Source: Phycisphaerales bacterium
GTDB lineage: Bacteria; Planctomycetota; Phycisphaerae; Phycisphaerales; UBA1924
Reading direction: 5' to 3'
Length of the DNA: 64,000 nucleotides
Assembly (NCBI GenBank): GCA_029260495.1
Contig: JAJDDD010000009.1
Span: forward strand, 1-64,000
Below are positions 50,608 through 59,828 of this stretch, one piece after another. Position 1 is the first letter of the stretch. Each line of letters starts with the position of its first letter. Below the pieces are notes generated by a model. That model did not search any database. It was not told where the DNA came from and saw only the letters and a list, made by a program, of their open reading frames with translations. Made by a program: the position numbers and the translations under genes.

Positions 50608-51369
50608 ATGACTGCCTTGACCCAATCCGCACGTGATATTTCAGAGCCTGCCTCGGCGCCCGCGCCACTGGTCGAGCTGCGCGAGATTCGCAAAATTTAC
50701 TACAAGCCCGACGGCAGCGTCCTTGTCGAGGCGCTGCGCGGCGTCGATCTTTCCATTCCACACGGGCAGTACGTCGCGATCATGGGGGCATCGGGATCGG
50801 GCAAATCCACCATGATGAATGTGCTGGGCTGTCTGGATCGCCCGACAAGCGGCGCCTTCCTCCTTGAAGGTCGGGATATCGCGTCCTTTGACGATGAGGG
50901 GCTCAGCGAGTTTCGCGGGCGTCGGATTGGCTTTGTGTTTCAGGCCTTCAACCTGATCAGCGAACTCACGGTTGAGGAAAACGTCGAAACACCTCTCTTC
51001 TATCAGCGGGTGCCCAAGGCAGAGCGCCGCCAGCGAGCGATCGACAAGCTTGAGCGTGTGGGGCTTGGAGATCGACTTGGGCATCGACCCAGGGAGCTTT
51101 CCGGTGGTCAGCAGCAGCGGGCCGCGATCGCTCGCTCGCTCGTCACCGAGCCGGCCCTGCTTCTCGCTGACGAGCCGACGGGAAATCTGGATTCAGCGAC
51201 TGGGGCTGCAATTCTCGATCTTTTTGACGAACTCCACCACGCGGGCATGACCATCATCATCGTCACCCACGATGACAGCGTCGCGGCGCGCTGTCAGCGC
51301 ATCATTCGGCTGGCGGATGGACAGATTGAGACAGATCGAATGGTGGCGCGTCAAGATGGGCAGTCTTGA
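50608..51369 (+). CDS. ABC transporter ATP-binding protein, MacB/LolD type
   Basis: 253 residues. Walker A is GASGSGKSTMMNVLG, Q-loop FVFQAFNLISELTVEENVET PL, signature LSGGQQQRAAIARSL, Walker B LLLADEPTGNLDSATG and the H-loop TIIIVTHDDSVAARC. These motifs fit the MacB/LolD/FtsE subgroup that drives mechanotransmission rather than substrate transport through a channel. The N-terminal 30 residues are Ala/Pro-rich. No permease gene is next to it, so its partner must be elsewhere. The next gene is ruvC, about 294 bp downstream. Confidence 0.92.
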   Translation: MTALTQSARDISEPASAPAPLVELREIRKIYYKPDGSVLVEALRGVDLSIPHGQYVAIMGASGSGKSTMMNVLGCLDRPTSGAFLLEGRDIASFDDEGLSEFRGRRIGFVFQAFNLISELTVEENVETPLFYQRVPKAERRQRAIDKLERVGLGDRLGHRPRELSGGQQQRAAIARSLVTEPALLLADEPTGNLDSATGAAILDLFDELHHAGMTIIIVTHDDSVAARCQRIIRLADGQIETDRMVARQDGQS

Positions 51370-51433
51370 CGATCGCGCAGCTCTTCGAAGACGCGTGAAA
51401 AGAAGCCAAACACGCGAAAAAATGAAAAAAATA

Positions 51434-51466
51434 CCGGACCGGCGCGATAAATCGCGGCCGATCCGG
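51434..51466. terminator. Hairpin between ABC ATPase and ruvC
   Basis: CCGGACCGGCGCGAT, loop AA, ATCGCGGCCGATCCGG form a long imperfect stem. On the plus strand no T-run follows; on the minus strand it is followed by a T-rich stretch, but no minus-strand gene ends here. It lies 65 bp after the ABC gene and may end or process that transcript. Confidence 0.45.
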
Positions 51467-51663
51467 CTTCCGGGGGCAATGGTTGAAGCGGGCAGTATAC
51501 CAAGGGTTGCTCCGCTGTCGAGGGTCTAGTCCACCTATGTTTTCCATGAGTTTCATGCCCGGCCTCACCGACCGATAGACTCTTGACGCGGAAGACGTCA
51601 GCCCCGAGAGTGACGCCGACCCGCCCGGTAAGCGAAGTGACTTTTCTTCAAAAGGACGCACGG

Positions 51664-52176
51664 ATGCGGATTCTTGGTATCGATCCCGGGCTTCGATTCA
51701 CCGGATACGCCTGCGTTGAGCGCATTCCCAATGCCGAACCCACCCTGGTGGAGGCCGGCGTCGTGCGGCTGCGCACCGGGACGAGTGTCTCAGCTCGGCT
51801 CTTGGAGCTTGAGCGAGATCTCGGTGAGATCATCGAGCGGGTGCATCCCGAGCGGGCCTGCGTCGAGAAGCTCTTTGCCCATTATCGCAGGCCGATGACC
51901 GCCGTCGCCATGGGCCACGCCCGGGGAGTCGTTCTACTGACAATTCGAAAAGCCGGGGTGGAGCTGAGTGAACTCGCTGCGACGGAAGTCAAAAAATCGC
52001 TGACGGGCAACGGCCACGCGAGCAAGACCCAGATGCAGGCGTCGGTGCGGGCTCAGTTGGGGCTTCTTGAGACGCCCCGCCCGCCGGATGTCGCCGACGC
52101 CATCGCCATCGCGCTGTGTGAAGCTCGGCGGGCGGAAGCCGCAGTCGAACTGACCGGGCGCGTCACGAGTCTGTAA
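51664..52176 (+). CDS. ruvC: Holliday-junction resolvase RuvC
   Basis: 170 residues from the ATG at 51664. RuvC cuts Holliday junctions in a symmetric way during recombination repair. Motifs are MRILGIDPGLRFTGYA (first catalytic Asp7), RACVEKLFAHYRRPMTAVAM (Glu), GVELSELAATEVKKSLTGNG HASKTQM and DVADAIAIALCEA (C-terminal Asp pair region). AAAGGA lies upstream. The frame is open to 51583, but the extra part is non-conserved. The usual partners ruvA/ruvB are not in the window. Confidence 0.94.
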   Translation: MRILGIDPGLRFTGYACVERIPNAEPTLVEAGVVRLRTGTSVSARLLELERDLGEIIERVHPERACVEKLFAHYRRPMTAVAMGHARGVVLLTIRKAGVELSELAATEVKKSLTGNGHASKTQMQASVRAQLGLLETPRPPDVADAIAIALCEARRAEAAVELTGRVTSL

Positions 52177-52222
52177 TGGCGTGCACGGTCCGCAGTCGCC
52201 GCGTCGATACACTCTCTCCCCT

Positions 52223-53662
52223 ATGACCACCAGCGAACAAAATCAGGCGCCGCTCCGGGCCCAGGTGCTGATTGTCGAGGATGAAGTCGATCACGCGGAT
52301 GTGATGGCAGACGCCCTGCGCAAGCCCGGCCATGTCTCGACGATTGTCAACACGGTCGATGACGCCTTCGAGGAACTCGTCGGCGGAGCTTTCGACGTCA
52401 TCGTGACGGACCTGCGTATGCCCACAAGCGCGGGTCAGCATGGTGTAGCAAGCGACGGCGCCGACGCCGGGCTCAAGATTCTCGACGCCGCCCAGCGCAT
52501 GCAGCCAAATGCTGAAACCATCATGGTGACAGCTCATGGGGATGTTGCGACAGCCCGGGCAGCCTTCAAGCACGGCGCCTACGACTTCATCGAGAAGCCG
52601 CTCGATCTCGACATATTCCGTTCGCTTGTCAACCGAGCCGCTGAGACTGTGCTGCTTCGCCACGAGTCGGGCGGACTCGCAGACCTTGTTCAGCATGATG
52701 GGTTCGAGGGGATCATCGCCGGCTCAGAGCCGATGCGACGGATTCTCGCCACCGTAAAAACCGTCGCCGCCTCGAACATCCCGGTGCTCATCACGGGTGA
52801 GTCAGGGACGGGCAAGGAACTGATTGCCCAGGCGGTGCACCGCAACAGCCCGCGTGTCAAGCAGCGGTTCGTCGCCTTCAACTGCGCGGGGCAGAGTGAA
52901 ACCCTCCTGGAAGATCAACTCTTCGGTCATGTGCGCGGCGCCTTTACCGGCGCGGAGAAGGATCGGCAGGGAGTCTTTGAATACGCAGACAAAGGCACAC
53001 TCTTTCTCGATGAAATTGGCGATATGCCCCTGAATATGCAGGCCAAACTGCTCCGCGTTCTGGAGAGCGGGGAAGTCATCCGGCTTGGCGCCAATGACTC
53101 TCGCAAAACAGATGTGCGGTTTGTTTCAGCGACAAACAAAGATCTGCAGCAGGCGATCAAGGACGGTGTCTTCCGTGAGGATCTCTTTTTTCGCATCAAG
53201 GGCGCGAATGTTGAACTGCCCCCGCTGCGCGATCGGCGCGAAGACATTCCGCGGATCGTTCACCACGCTGTCGCCAAACATGCGGCGCAGATGGCGCCCA
53301 ACACCGCTCCCCCTGCGATGAGCGATGCTGCGATGCTGCGGCTGACGACCTACGACTGGCCGGGAAATGTGCGTGAGCTTCTCAATGTCGTCCAGAGCAT
53401 GACCGTGATGTCGATCGGAACAGGCGAGGAAACAATTGATGTGCGTCACATTCCCGATGAAGTTCGCGCATCTGACGATAACGACGGCGGGGACGCGTCA
53501 GGCGCCGGCTCACTCGCCGGAGCGAGCCTTCAGCAACTCGAAAAACGCGCCATTCGTGAGACACTGCGCCTCACCGCGGGCAATCGCGAGCAAGCAGCCA
53601 GGATGCTTGGAATTGGCGAGCGAACGCTCTATCGCAAGCTGAAGGAATATGGACTGCGCTAG
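52223..53662 (+). CDS. NtrC-type sigma-54-dependent response regulator
   Basis: 479 residues from the ATG at 52223. The receiver domain (about 12-140) has VLIVEDE, VIVTDLRMP (phosphorylated Asp63) and MVTAHGD and FIEKPLD. Between DLRMP and the next helix is an extra stretch of about 15 residues (TSAGQHGVASDGADA). The AAA+ domain has GESGTGKELIAQAVHRNS, the sigma-54 contact loop GAFTGAEKDRQG and LFLDEIGDMP. The C-terminal Fis-type HTH is REQAARMLGIGERTLYRKLK. It activates sigma-54 promoters once phosphorylated. No histidine kinase gene is adjacent, so its input is unknown. Confidence 0.94.
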   Translation: MTTSEQNQAPLRAQVLIVEDEVDHADVMADALRKPGHVSTIVNTVDDAFEELVGGAFDVIVTDLRMPTSAGQHGVASDGADAGLKILDAAQRMQPNAETIMVTAHGDVATARAAFKHGAYDFIEKPLDLDIFRSLVNRAAETVLLRHESGGLADLVQHDGFEGIIAGSEPMRRILATVKTVAASNIPVLITGESGTGKELIAQAVHRNSPRVKQRFVAFNCAGQSETLLEDQLFGHVRGAFTGAEKDRQGVFEYADKGTLFLDEIGDMPLNMQAKLLRVLESGEVIRLGANDSRKTDVRFVSATNKDLQQAIKDGVFREDLFFRIKGANVELPPLRDRREDIPRIVHHAVAKHAAQMAPNTAPPAMSDAAMLRLTTYDWPGNVRELLNVVQSMTVMSIGTGEETIDVRHIPDEVRASDDNDGGDASGAGSLAGASLQQLEKRAIRETLRLTAGNREQAARMLGIGERTLYRKLKEYGLR

Positions 53663-53928
53663 AGCGCCGTTCACATATCGTGGGCATTCAATGCGCACAA
53701 ATCCTGTTTCACAGCATCTCACATGCGGTTTTTCGCAAGCAACGAGCGCACAGAACGGGTTGAAACGCTCATATGTTGTGCAGTTGTCTTTCACTTTTTT
53801 GCAAAATGTCACTTGACGCGCGTCCCAGGGCGCCGATATCCGTATTGTGCAGGAAGTGAATGGGGGAGCGCCGCGTTGAGTCGAGAGTTGGCTTCTCAAA
53901 CTCCGCGAGCACACAAACGAACGCGACA

Positions 53929-53974
53929 ATGGGCCAAGACGTGTCCTCCCGCTCCGAGGGGACACGTCGCCCAT
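53929..53974 (+). other. Long stem-loop in the 413-bp gap after the NtrC-type gene
   Basis: ATGGGC and GACGTGTCC (53929-53946) pair with GGACACGTC and GCCCAT (53960-53974); three bases bulge out on the left arm and 13 bases form the loop. It lies 267 bp after the regulator stop and 102 bp beyond the convergent DUF1801 gene's stop. No T-run follows on either strand, so it may be part of an RNA or a weak terminator. The rest of 53663-54075 shows no convincing gene. Confidence 0.5.
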
Positions 53975-54075
53975 TTCGTATGAGCTGTACACACGAGATG
54001 ACAGGAGGCCAGTTGAATGTTCATGTTGCAGGCTTGGGAAGCCTGTCCCGCGGCGTTTGCTGGCTGCTTGCCGGC

Positions 54076-54519
54076 TCAGGCCGTGTTCAGTGCCACGGCG
54101 GCGCAGATGAGCGTCTTGAACGCGCTTTCATCGATCTTGTCGCCCTCATGGATATCGATGGCGCGCCTCGTATTGCCTTCGAGGCTGGCGTTAAAGAGAC
54201 CTGCAGGATCCTCGAGAGCCGCTCCTTGAGCGAAGGTGAGTTTCACCTTGTCCTTGTACGTTTCGCCGGTGCAAATGATCCCGTCGTGGGACCACACCGG
54301 AACCCCCAGCATCGAGTTCGATGGCTTTCTCCATTTCACCTCCTCGATGACATCTGGGTCCGCTTGCTTGATGAGGCGCCGCATCCGGGAGAGAGCCTTG
54401 CCCCGCCAATCACCCAACTCCTTGATTCTTGCATCGATCAACTGAGGTGGAGAATCTCCGCCGTTGGCAGCGACTTTCTTCGCGACCTTCGCCGACTTTT
54501 TGGGCGTCTTCTCAGCCAT
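54076..54519 (-). CDS. DUF1801 (YdhG-type) protein
   Basis: 147 residues from the ATG at 54519, with GGAG upstream. The N-terminus is Lys/Ala-rich (KTPKKSAKVAKKVAANGGDS). The rest is the DUF1801 domain: LGDWRGKALSRMRRLIKQAD PDVIEEVKWRKPSNSMLGVP, then VWSHDGIICTGETYKDKVKL TFAQGA and FNASLEGNTRRAIDIHEGDK IDESAFKTLICAAV. The biochemical role of the family is not well known. The frame is open upstream to 54717, without similarity. It stands alone. Confidence 0.88.
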   Translation of the reverse strand: MAEKTPKKSAKVAKKVAANGGDSPPQLIDARIKELGDWRGKALSRMRRLIKQADPDVIEEVKWRKPSNSMLGVPVWSHDGIICTGETYKDKVKLTFAQGAALEDPAGLFNASLEGNTRRAIDIHEGDKIDESAFKTLICAAVALNTA

Positions 54520-54779
54520 CGCATTCACTCCATTCCAGACCCTACTCGCAAACGGCAGCCGCTGGGTGTTCATCCAACACGACAGCTCTCCACGACTGCT
54601 GCATTCGTAGGCACTGCATGTGACGTGAGATTTTGCTGATTTTGCCACCATGCGGCAACAACTTGAAAACGTGTTTTTTGGATTGCGGCGCCAGGGTGCA
54701 ACTCTTATCCCCACCAACGAGAAAGAACTTCGACGTAACTGTAGAAAAACTTTCTATCGAGAATCGCGATTACGATGAA

Positions 54780-56354
54780 CTACTCGTGCTCCAGAAATGC
54801 GATGCGTTCGCCTTCGATATCAAAGACAACAACAAAGCGTCGGATCAGGTTGGCCCCGACAATGCCGTCACGCAGCACGTCGGCGCCGGCGCCTTTGTCC
54901 TCCGTGACGAACATCGTGGGCACATTTTTGAAGCGCCGCCCGCCCCACTCGACCCAGTCGAGCGCGCCGTTTCGGGCCGACACACTCCCGCCGGTGCCGT
55001 ACGCCCTCGTTTGCTGCGTCTTTCGGCCCTTGAGCAGGTTGTGCCGATCGACGACGTGCGGCCCGATGATAAGCCGCCCCGGCGCGCCGGTGTCGATGAC
55101 GAAAAGACCAGAGTGCCCCTCGTACTCGAGTTGGACCGCGGGCTTGCTGTTGTGGATCGGCATCTTCACCCAGCGCCCGCCCAGCAGGTCATACATGTCT
55201 GGCACATGGAAACTGATTTCAACGTCGCGCTCGTTGTAGACGATCACTCCCTGCGCAAGCAGATCAACACCCAGATACCCCGCGACATCCACGCCCATCG
55301 ATCTATTCTTCGAGCTCAGATCCCGAGAGACGATTGGCACGTCTTCGATCCGCACGCCCGCGAGTTGCATTGACCCAACCTTCCGGATCTCTGACTCGGC
55401 GCGCCCGCCCATGCCCGTGGAGTCAATGTCGCCGAACGACACCAGACCAAGATCGCGCGCGATCCGCTCGTCGATGACCGTTCCATTCGCGCCCGTGTCA
55501 AACAGGAACCATCCGACGTCCTTGCCGTTGATGAGCGGGCGCACCCACAGGTGCCCTCCGCTTGCTTTGATCGTGCGAAGCTCAGGTGCGACTGAGCGGT
55601 CATACACGACCTTGATGGCGTCGGACGGCTGCGAGAACGACGGCGCTTGCGCAAGCACGCTCCGCTGTTCGATCTCCCACCGAACGAACGTCTTGCCATC
55701 ATCAGTCATCTCAAGCCGCCTCGGCACAGCCACGCCGCCGACTCGCTCACCCCACTCAAGTGTCGCGGTCTTCTCCCGCCCAAACTGCGTTGTCCTGAGA
55801 ACCTCGGGTAGCCACGTTTCGCGGTCAATCAATATCACACCTTCCGCGCCGTGGCCGGCGTCGACGTGCAGTCCCACCATGCCCCGCCGCGTGCTGGCGC
55901 GATCCACCGACAGACTCAGCCCGCTCTCGGGCGCCACCCATTGCCCGGTGAGGAACCAGCCAAAGAGCCGCGAGAAGCTCGCGTTGCCAGCCTCCAGCCG
56001 CTGGACGTTCCCGCCTGGGCTCTGCTCCCAAGTGATCGTGCCATCATGCCCCGAGATCTGTACGAAGTCCCCCGTGAACTCGGTGCGGTAACTCAAATGC
56101 CCGTCGAACACCAGCACGCCATCGAGTTCCATGTCGAAGATGCGTGCAGGCCCACGGAGCTCGATAAACTCGCCGCCGCGCACGCCGTCATGACCGAACA
56201 AAGCGCCTCTGACTTGCGCAAGCACGTCATCGATCTGCGGCTCCTCCCGCGACGCCAGACCGGGCCCGATCGCGACAGCGCAGAGAGCGGCTAGCCCGAC
56301 AACGATCGCGAAGACCCTCAAACTCGAAAAAGCAGGCGGCTTTCGTCTTGGCAT
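54780..56354 (-). CDS. Exported single-chain aspartyl protease with two DTGA motifs
   Basis: 524 residues. A signal peptide or anchor (VFAIVVGLAALCAVAIGPGL ASRE) is followed by a beta-rich domain of about 200 residues (VRGGEFIELRGPARIFDMEL and so on). Then come two retropepsin-like halves: GWFLFDTGANGTVIDERIAR with Asp286 and SGLFVIDTGAPGRLIIGPHV with Asp421. In retropepsins one D-T-G per chain works as a dimer; here two lie in one chain, each with its own flap-like and hydrophobic-Gly elements (VAGYLGVDLLAQ; DGIVGANLIRRF). It is probably periplasmic or surface-bound. Activity is likely but not proven. Confidence 0.88.
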   Translation of the reverse strand: MPRRKPPAFSSLRVFAIVVGLAALCAVAIGPGLASREEPQIDDVLAQVRGALFGHDGVRGGEFIELRGPARIFDMELDGVLVFDGHLSYRTEFTGDFVQISGHDGTITWEQSPGGNVQRLEAGNASFSRLFGWFLTGQWVAPESGLSLSVDRASTRRGMVGLHVDAGHGAEGVILIDRETWLPEVLRTTQFGREKTATLEWGERVGGVAVPRRLEMTDDGKTFVRWEIEQRSVLAQAPSFSQPSDAIKVVYDRSVAPELRTIKASGGHLWVRPLINGKDVGWFLFDTGANGTVIDERIARDLGLVSFGDIDSTGMGGRAESEIRKVGSMQLAGVRIEDVPIVSRDLSSKNRSMGVDVAGYLGVDLLAQGVIVYNERDVEISFHVPDMYDLLGGRWVKMPIHNSKPAVQLEYEGHSGLFVIDTGAPGRLIIGPHVVDRHNLLKGRKTQQTRAYGTGGSVSARNGALDWVEWGGRRFKNVPTMFVTEDKGAGADVLRDGIVGANLIRRFVVVFDIEGERIAFLEHE

Positions 56355-56500
56355 GACACAATCTCCTGGCGCAACGATCGCGCTCCCCAGGTCTTTGGGA
56401 TTGTGGGGAGCCGAGTTTCGGCCGTCGAAGAAAAAGCTCCTCAGCGCTCCGGCCGAAGGGCATCCTCGCCAAAAAAATCAGGCGAAAGCGATGAGAACCT

Positions 56501-57511
56501 TCACCGCGCCCAAAGCTGATAGCCGATCGTCGCGACGTAGATCACAAGCAGAATCACCCCTTCAGTGCGCGCGATGCTCCGGTTCGCTGTAAAGCTCATC
56601 GGCACAACCAGAATTGCCAACACCGTCATCGCCAGCAGCGAAACAATCGCGTTCGCCGGAATGCTGATCGGCGCCACAACAGCCGTCGCGCCGAGAATCA
56701 ACAACAGGTTGAAAATGTTCGACCCCACAATGTTCCCCACCGCCAAATCCGTCTCTCCCTTGCGCGCCGCGATGATCGACGTCGCAAGCTCCGGAAGACT
56801 CGTCGCGACCGCGACCACCGTCAGCCCGATCGTCTGCTGGCTCCACCCAAGAAGCTCCGCCAGCCCGACCGCGCCATGCTCCGCGAGTTTCCCACCCACG
56901 CCGAGTCCAATCAGCCCGAGAATAAGGAGCAAAACAGAAATCGCCAGCGATCCTTGCCCTCCCGGCCCCTTCGGTAGCGCCGCCGCTGTGTGCCTGCGCT
57001 CAGCCCGCGACTCCTGTGCCTGCTTCGCCGCCGCGACCAGCGTCACGACCATATACAGCACAAACCCAGCCAAAAGAAAAACGCCGTCCATCCGTGTAAT
57101 CGCCTGAATGGTCCCGCCCGCTGCCTCCTGATCCGGCGGAAGATATGCAACAAGCAGCACGATCACCGTTGCCGAAACCATGATCGGAATCTCCCTGCGC
57201 ACGAGATTACGATCCACCTTCATCGCGCGAATCATCGCCGCAACGCCAAGAACCAACCCGATGTTGGCGATATTCGAGCCAACAATATTTCCCAGCGACA
57301 AGTCTGTGTTGCCGTTGAAAGCCGCAACCAGATTCAGCGCAAGCTCCGGCGCCGATGTGCCGAATGCAACAACCGTCAGCCCCACAATTAAAGGCCGAAT
57401 CCCAAGCCGCGCAGCCAGCGCAGAAGCGCCGCGAACGAGCGCATCGCCGCCGACAAGCAAGATAATCACCCCGCCAGCCAGCGAGAGAGAAAAGAGAAGC
57501 GTTTCGGTCAT
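56501..57511 (-). CDS. Na+/Ca2+ exchanger (CaCA family, YrbG-like)
   Basis: 336 residues with ten helices in two inverted repeats. The alpha-1 repeat is VAFGTSAPELALNLVAAFNG and GNIVGSNIANIGLVLG; the alpha-2 repeat is VAVATSLPELATSIIAARKG and GNIVGSNIFNLLLILG. The Glu residues in SAPE and SLPE bind cations. A central loop of about 45 residues holds EAAGGTIQAITRMDG and a basic region (KQAQESRAERRHTAAALPKG). It probably exchanges Ca2+ for Na+ or H+ in the inner membrane. The upstream gene on the same strand is purB, 70 bp away. Confidence 0.94.
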   Translation of the reverse strand: MTETLLFSLSLAGGVIILLVGGDALVRGASALAARLGIRPLIVGLTVVAFGTSAPELALNLVAAFNGNTDLSLGNIVGSNIANIGLVLGVAAMIRAMKVDRNLVRREIPIMVSATVIVLLVAYLPPDQEAAGGTIQAITRMDGVFLLAGFVLYMVVTLVAAAKQAQESRAERRHTAAALPKGPGGQGSLAISVLLLILGLIGLGVGGKLAEHGAVGLAELLGWSQQTIGLTVVAVATSLPELATSIIAARKGETDLAVGNIVGSNIFNLLLILGATAVVAPISIPANAIVSLLAMTVLAILVVPMSFTANRSIARTEGVILLVIYVATIGYQLWAR

Positions 57512-57581
57512 GCTCGAAGGGTTCCAGTCGAAAAAGAGGCGTCGGGCTTAAGCAGAGCGTTCGGGTCGCGCAGGGAGCTCC

Positions 57582-59063
57582 TCACACGGATAAGTCCTCT
57601 GCGGGTTGCAACTGCTCGCGATACCGATCACGAATCGGACCCGCAACATCGCGCAGGAAAGCATCCACCTGGTTGGGCGCAAGCCCAACATAGCTCGCCG
57701 GGTCCATCGCGCCGGAGAGATCAACTCCCTCGAGCAGCTGCTCCTCTCTAAGGCGATCCATGAGATCGTTGTCCGCCCCTCGATTCTTGATGCGCGTCGC
57801 TGCGTCCTGTGAATGCCGGCGAATCGCTTCATGCGCCTGCTGCCGATCGCGACCGAGCTTAACCGCCTGCATGAGCAGGTTTTCACTTGCAAGAAAGGGC
57901 ATTTCCTCGCGCAGCGCTCGCTTGACCACTTCCTGATTGACAATGAGCCCCGACGCAACGTTATGAACAATATCCAGCGCTCCATCCAGCGCAAGAAAAG
58001 GCTCAGGCAGCGCCACGCGCCGAAATGATGAATCGTCCAGCGTGCGCTCAAGCCACTGCGTCGCTTCCGTCGCCCACGCCCCGGGCGCCAGCGTCATCAC
58101 CAGCCTGCACAACCCCGTCGCCCGCTCACAGCGCATCGGATTGCGCTTGTAGGGCATCGCAGAAGACCCCACCTGACTTGCTCCAAACGGCTCCTCAATC
58201 TCCCGCCGATGCGAAAGCAGTCGGATGTCATTGCACATTTTGTGGATGACCGACGCCGTCGCAGCCAGTTCACTCAAGACAAACGCATCCACCACGCGCG
58301 GGTACGTCTGCCCCGTCAGCAGATATCGCTTGTCCGGATCAAAGCCGAGCTTTCTGCACACGAGTCGATCGAGTTCCTCAACCTTCTGGCTATCACCTTC
58401 AAAGAGTTCGAGGAACGACGCCTGTGTGCCGGTTGCGCCCTTGACGCCGCGCAGGCGCAACTCCGCGCCTGTGCGCTCAAGACGATCCAGGCACAGCGCC
58501 AGGTCATACGCCCACGTCGCCGCCCGTTTGCCCACCGTGGTTGGCTGGGCCGGCTGGAAATGCGTGAATCCAAGGCAGGGCAGATCGCGCCACGTCTGGG
58601 CAAAATCCGCCAAAGCGTCAATCACGCGCGCCGTCTTGGCGCACAAAAGAGCAAGCCCGTCTCGAAGCTGAAGCAGTTCAGCGTTGCAGTTGACGAACTG
58701 GCTCGTCGCGCCGAGGTGAAGAATCGCCCGAGCCTCAGGAGCAGCGTCTCCCAGCGCGTGGATGTGGGCCATCACATCGTGGCGCAAGCGTTCTTCGTGG
58801 CGCCTGGCGCGGGCGAAGTCTTCGTGTGTCAGATCCAGCCGATCGCGAATCGCCTGAAGTTGCTCCTCGCTGATCGGCAACCCCAGTTCGTGCTGGGCCT
58901 CAGCCAGCGCCAGCCAGAGTCGGCGCCAGGAGCCGAATTTTCTAGCTGGTGAAAAAATCTCCTGCATCTCCGCAGAAGCATTGCGCGTCGCGAGTGGCGA
59001 GACGTACGTCCGAAAGTCATCAGGCTGGGGCGGCGTGTCTGCGTCGCTGGAAGAATTTGTCAT
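57582..59063 (-). CDS. purB: Adenylosuccinate lyase
   Basis: 493 residues from the ATG at 59063. PurB splits SAICAR and adenylosuccinate, each releasing fumarate, in purine synthesis. The fumarase/aspartase-fold signature is GSSAMPYKRNPMRCE. Other blocks are ATSQFVNCNAELLQLRDGLA, PCLGFTHFQPAQPTTVGKRA, RGVKGATGTQASFLELF and LERTLDDSSFRRVALPEPFL. PDDFRTYVSPLATRNASAEM QEIFSP is the normal start. The frame is open a further 140 codons upstream to 59489, but that is antisense to the sigma gene and not conserved. Confidence 0.95.
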   Translation of the reverse strand: MTNSSSDADTPPQPDDFRTYVSPLATRNASAEMQEIFSPARKFGSWRRLWLALAEAQHELGLPISEEQLQAIRDRLDLTHEDFARARRHEERLRHDVMAHIHALGDAAPEARAILHLGATSQFVNCNAELLQLRDGLALLCAKTARVIDALADFAQTWRDLPCLGFTHFQPAQPTTVGKRAATWAYDLALCLDRLERTGAELRLRGVKGATGTQASFLELFEGDSQKVEELDRLVCRKLGFDPDKRYLLTGQTYPRVVDAFVLSELAATASVIHKMCNDIRLLSHRREIEEPFGASQVGSSAMPYKRNPMRCERATGLCRLVMTLAPGAWATEATQWLERTLDDSSFRRVALPEPFLALDGALDIVHNVASGLIVNQEVVKRALREEMPFLASENLLMQAVKLGRDRQQAHEAIRRHSQDAATRIKNRGADNDLMDRLREEQLLEGVDLSGAMDPASYVGLAPNQVDAFLRDVAGPIRDRYREQLQPAEDLSV

Positions 59064-59205
59064 TGTCGCATCATCTGCATTGAACCGCGGGGTCTGCGGT
59101 CGATATCCAGTGTGGGGCGGCGGATCGCCCTCGTGAACAGCCATCGTATCGCCGGGCGCCCATATTGTCGGGGCGCTCGAGACACTGGAGGAATGACGAA
59201 GACCA

Positions 59206-59802
59206 ATGTCTGACGCCGACCTTGTCAAACAAGCCCAGGCAGGTGATAGCGACGCCCTCCAGAGACTGCTTGTCCAGCACGAAGGGCGCATTTTCGCTGT
59301 TTGCCTGCGAATGGTCGGGTCGCGAGAGCGAGCCTCGGACCTCACGCAGGACGCCTTTGTCAAGATCATCCAGGGTCTCGGAACCTTCGACGGGCGGGCG
59401 AGCTTCACCACCTGGATGACGCGCGTCACGATGAATAACTGCTTGAGCCATCTCCGCAAGGAAAAACTTCGTCGCCACGCCAGCCTCAATGCCCCCGCCG
59501 GCCCCGAAGGATCGGACGCGATTTGGCAATTGATGGCGGACCCTCGGGAACTCGGCTCCGGCGTCCGCGTCGAAGATGAGGAACGGATGCTCCTGCTTGA
59601 TCAGGCGATCCGCGACCTGGAGCCCGAACAGCGGGCGATTCTGATTCTTCGGGACGTGCGCGAGCTGGACTACAAGCAGATCGCACAGGTGCTGGAAGTC
59701 GCGGTGGGGACGGTGAAAAGCCGTCTTTTCCGGGCTCGGGCAACACTTCGCGAGCGGATTGAGCAGCTACAAGGCGAGAACGACGACGAGAACGACCGAT
59801 AA
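59206..59802 (+). CDS. ECF-type RNA polymerase sigma factor (second)
   Basis: 198 residues. Region 2 is LVKQAQAGDSDALQRLLVQH EGRIFAVCLRMVGSRERASD LTQDAFVKI and ASFTTWMTRVTMNNCLSHLR KEKLRR; region 4 is IRDLEPEQRAILILRDVREL DYKQIAQVLEVAVGTVKSRL FRARATLRER. It directs polymerase to its own regulon. The neighbouring membrane protein, 26 bp after the stop, is its likely anti-sigma factor, so this is a second, transmembrane-controlled ECF unit distinct from the one at 34 kb. Confidence 0.95.
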   Translation: MSDADLVKQAQAGDSDALQRLLVQHEGRIFAVCLRMVGSRERASDLTQDAFVKIIQGLGTFDGRASFTTWMTRVTMNNCLSHLRKEKLRRHASLNAPAGPEGSDAIWQLMADPRELGSGVRVEDEERMLLLDQAIRDLEPEQRAILILRDVRELDYKQIAQVLEVAVGTVKSRLFRARATLRERIEQLQGENDDENDR

Positions 59803-59828
59803 CACATCATCGAAGCACGGCGACCAAT

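Noticed and set aside
50608-51369. Complete ABC efflux operon
   Set aside because: Only the ATPase is present. The flanking genes are a TrkA-C membrane protein and ruvC, neither of which is a permease of this type.
53860-54639. 259-residue plus-strand ORF after the NtrC-type gene
   Set aside because: It is antisense to the DUF1801 gene, which has clear family motifs and a ribosome-binding site. The part before it shows no protein-like signal.
58209-58952. 247-residue plus-strand ORF
   Set aside because: Completely antisense to purB, whose motifs are unmistakable.
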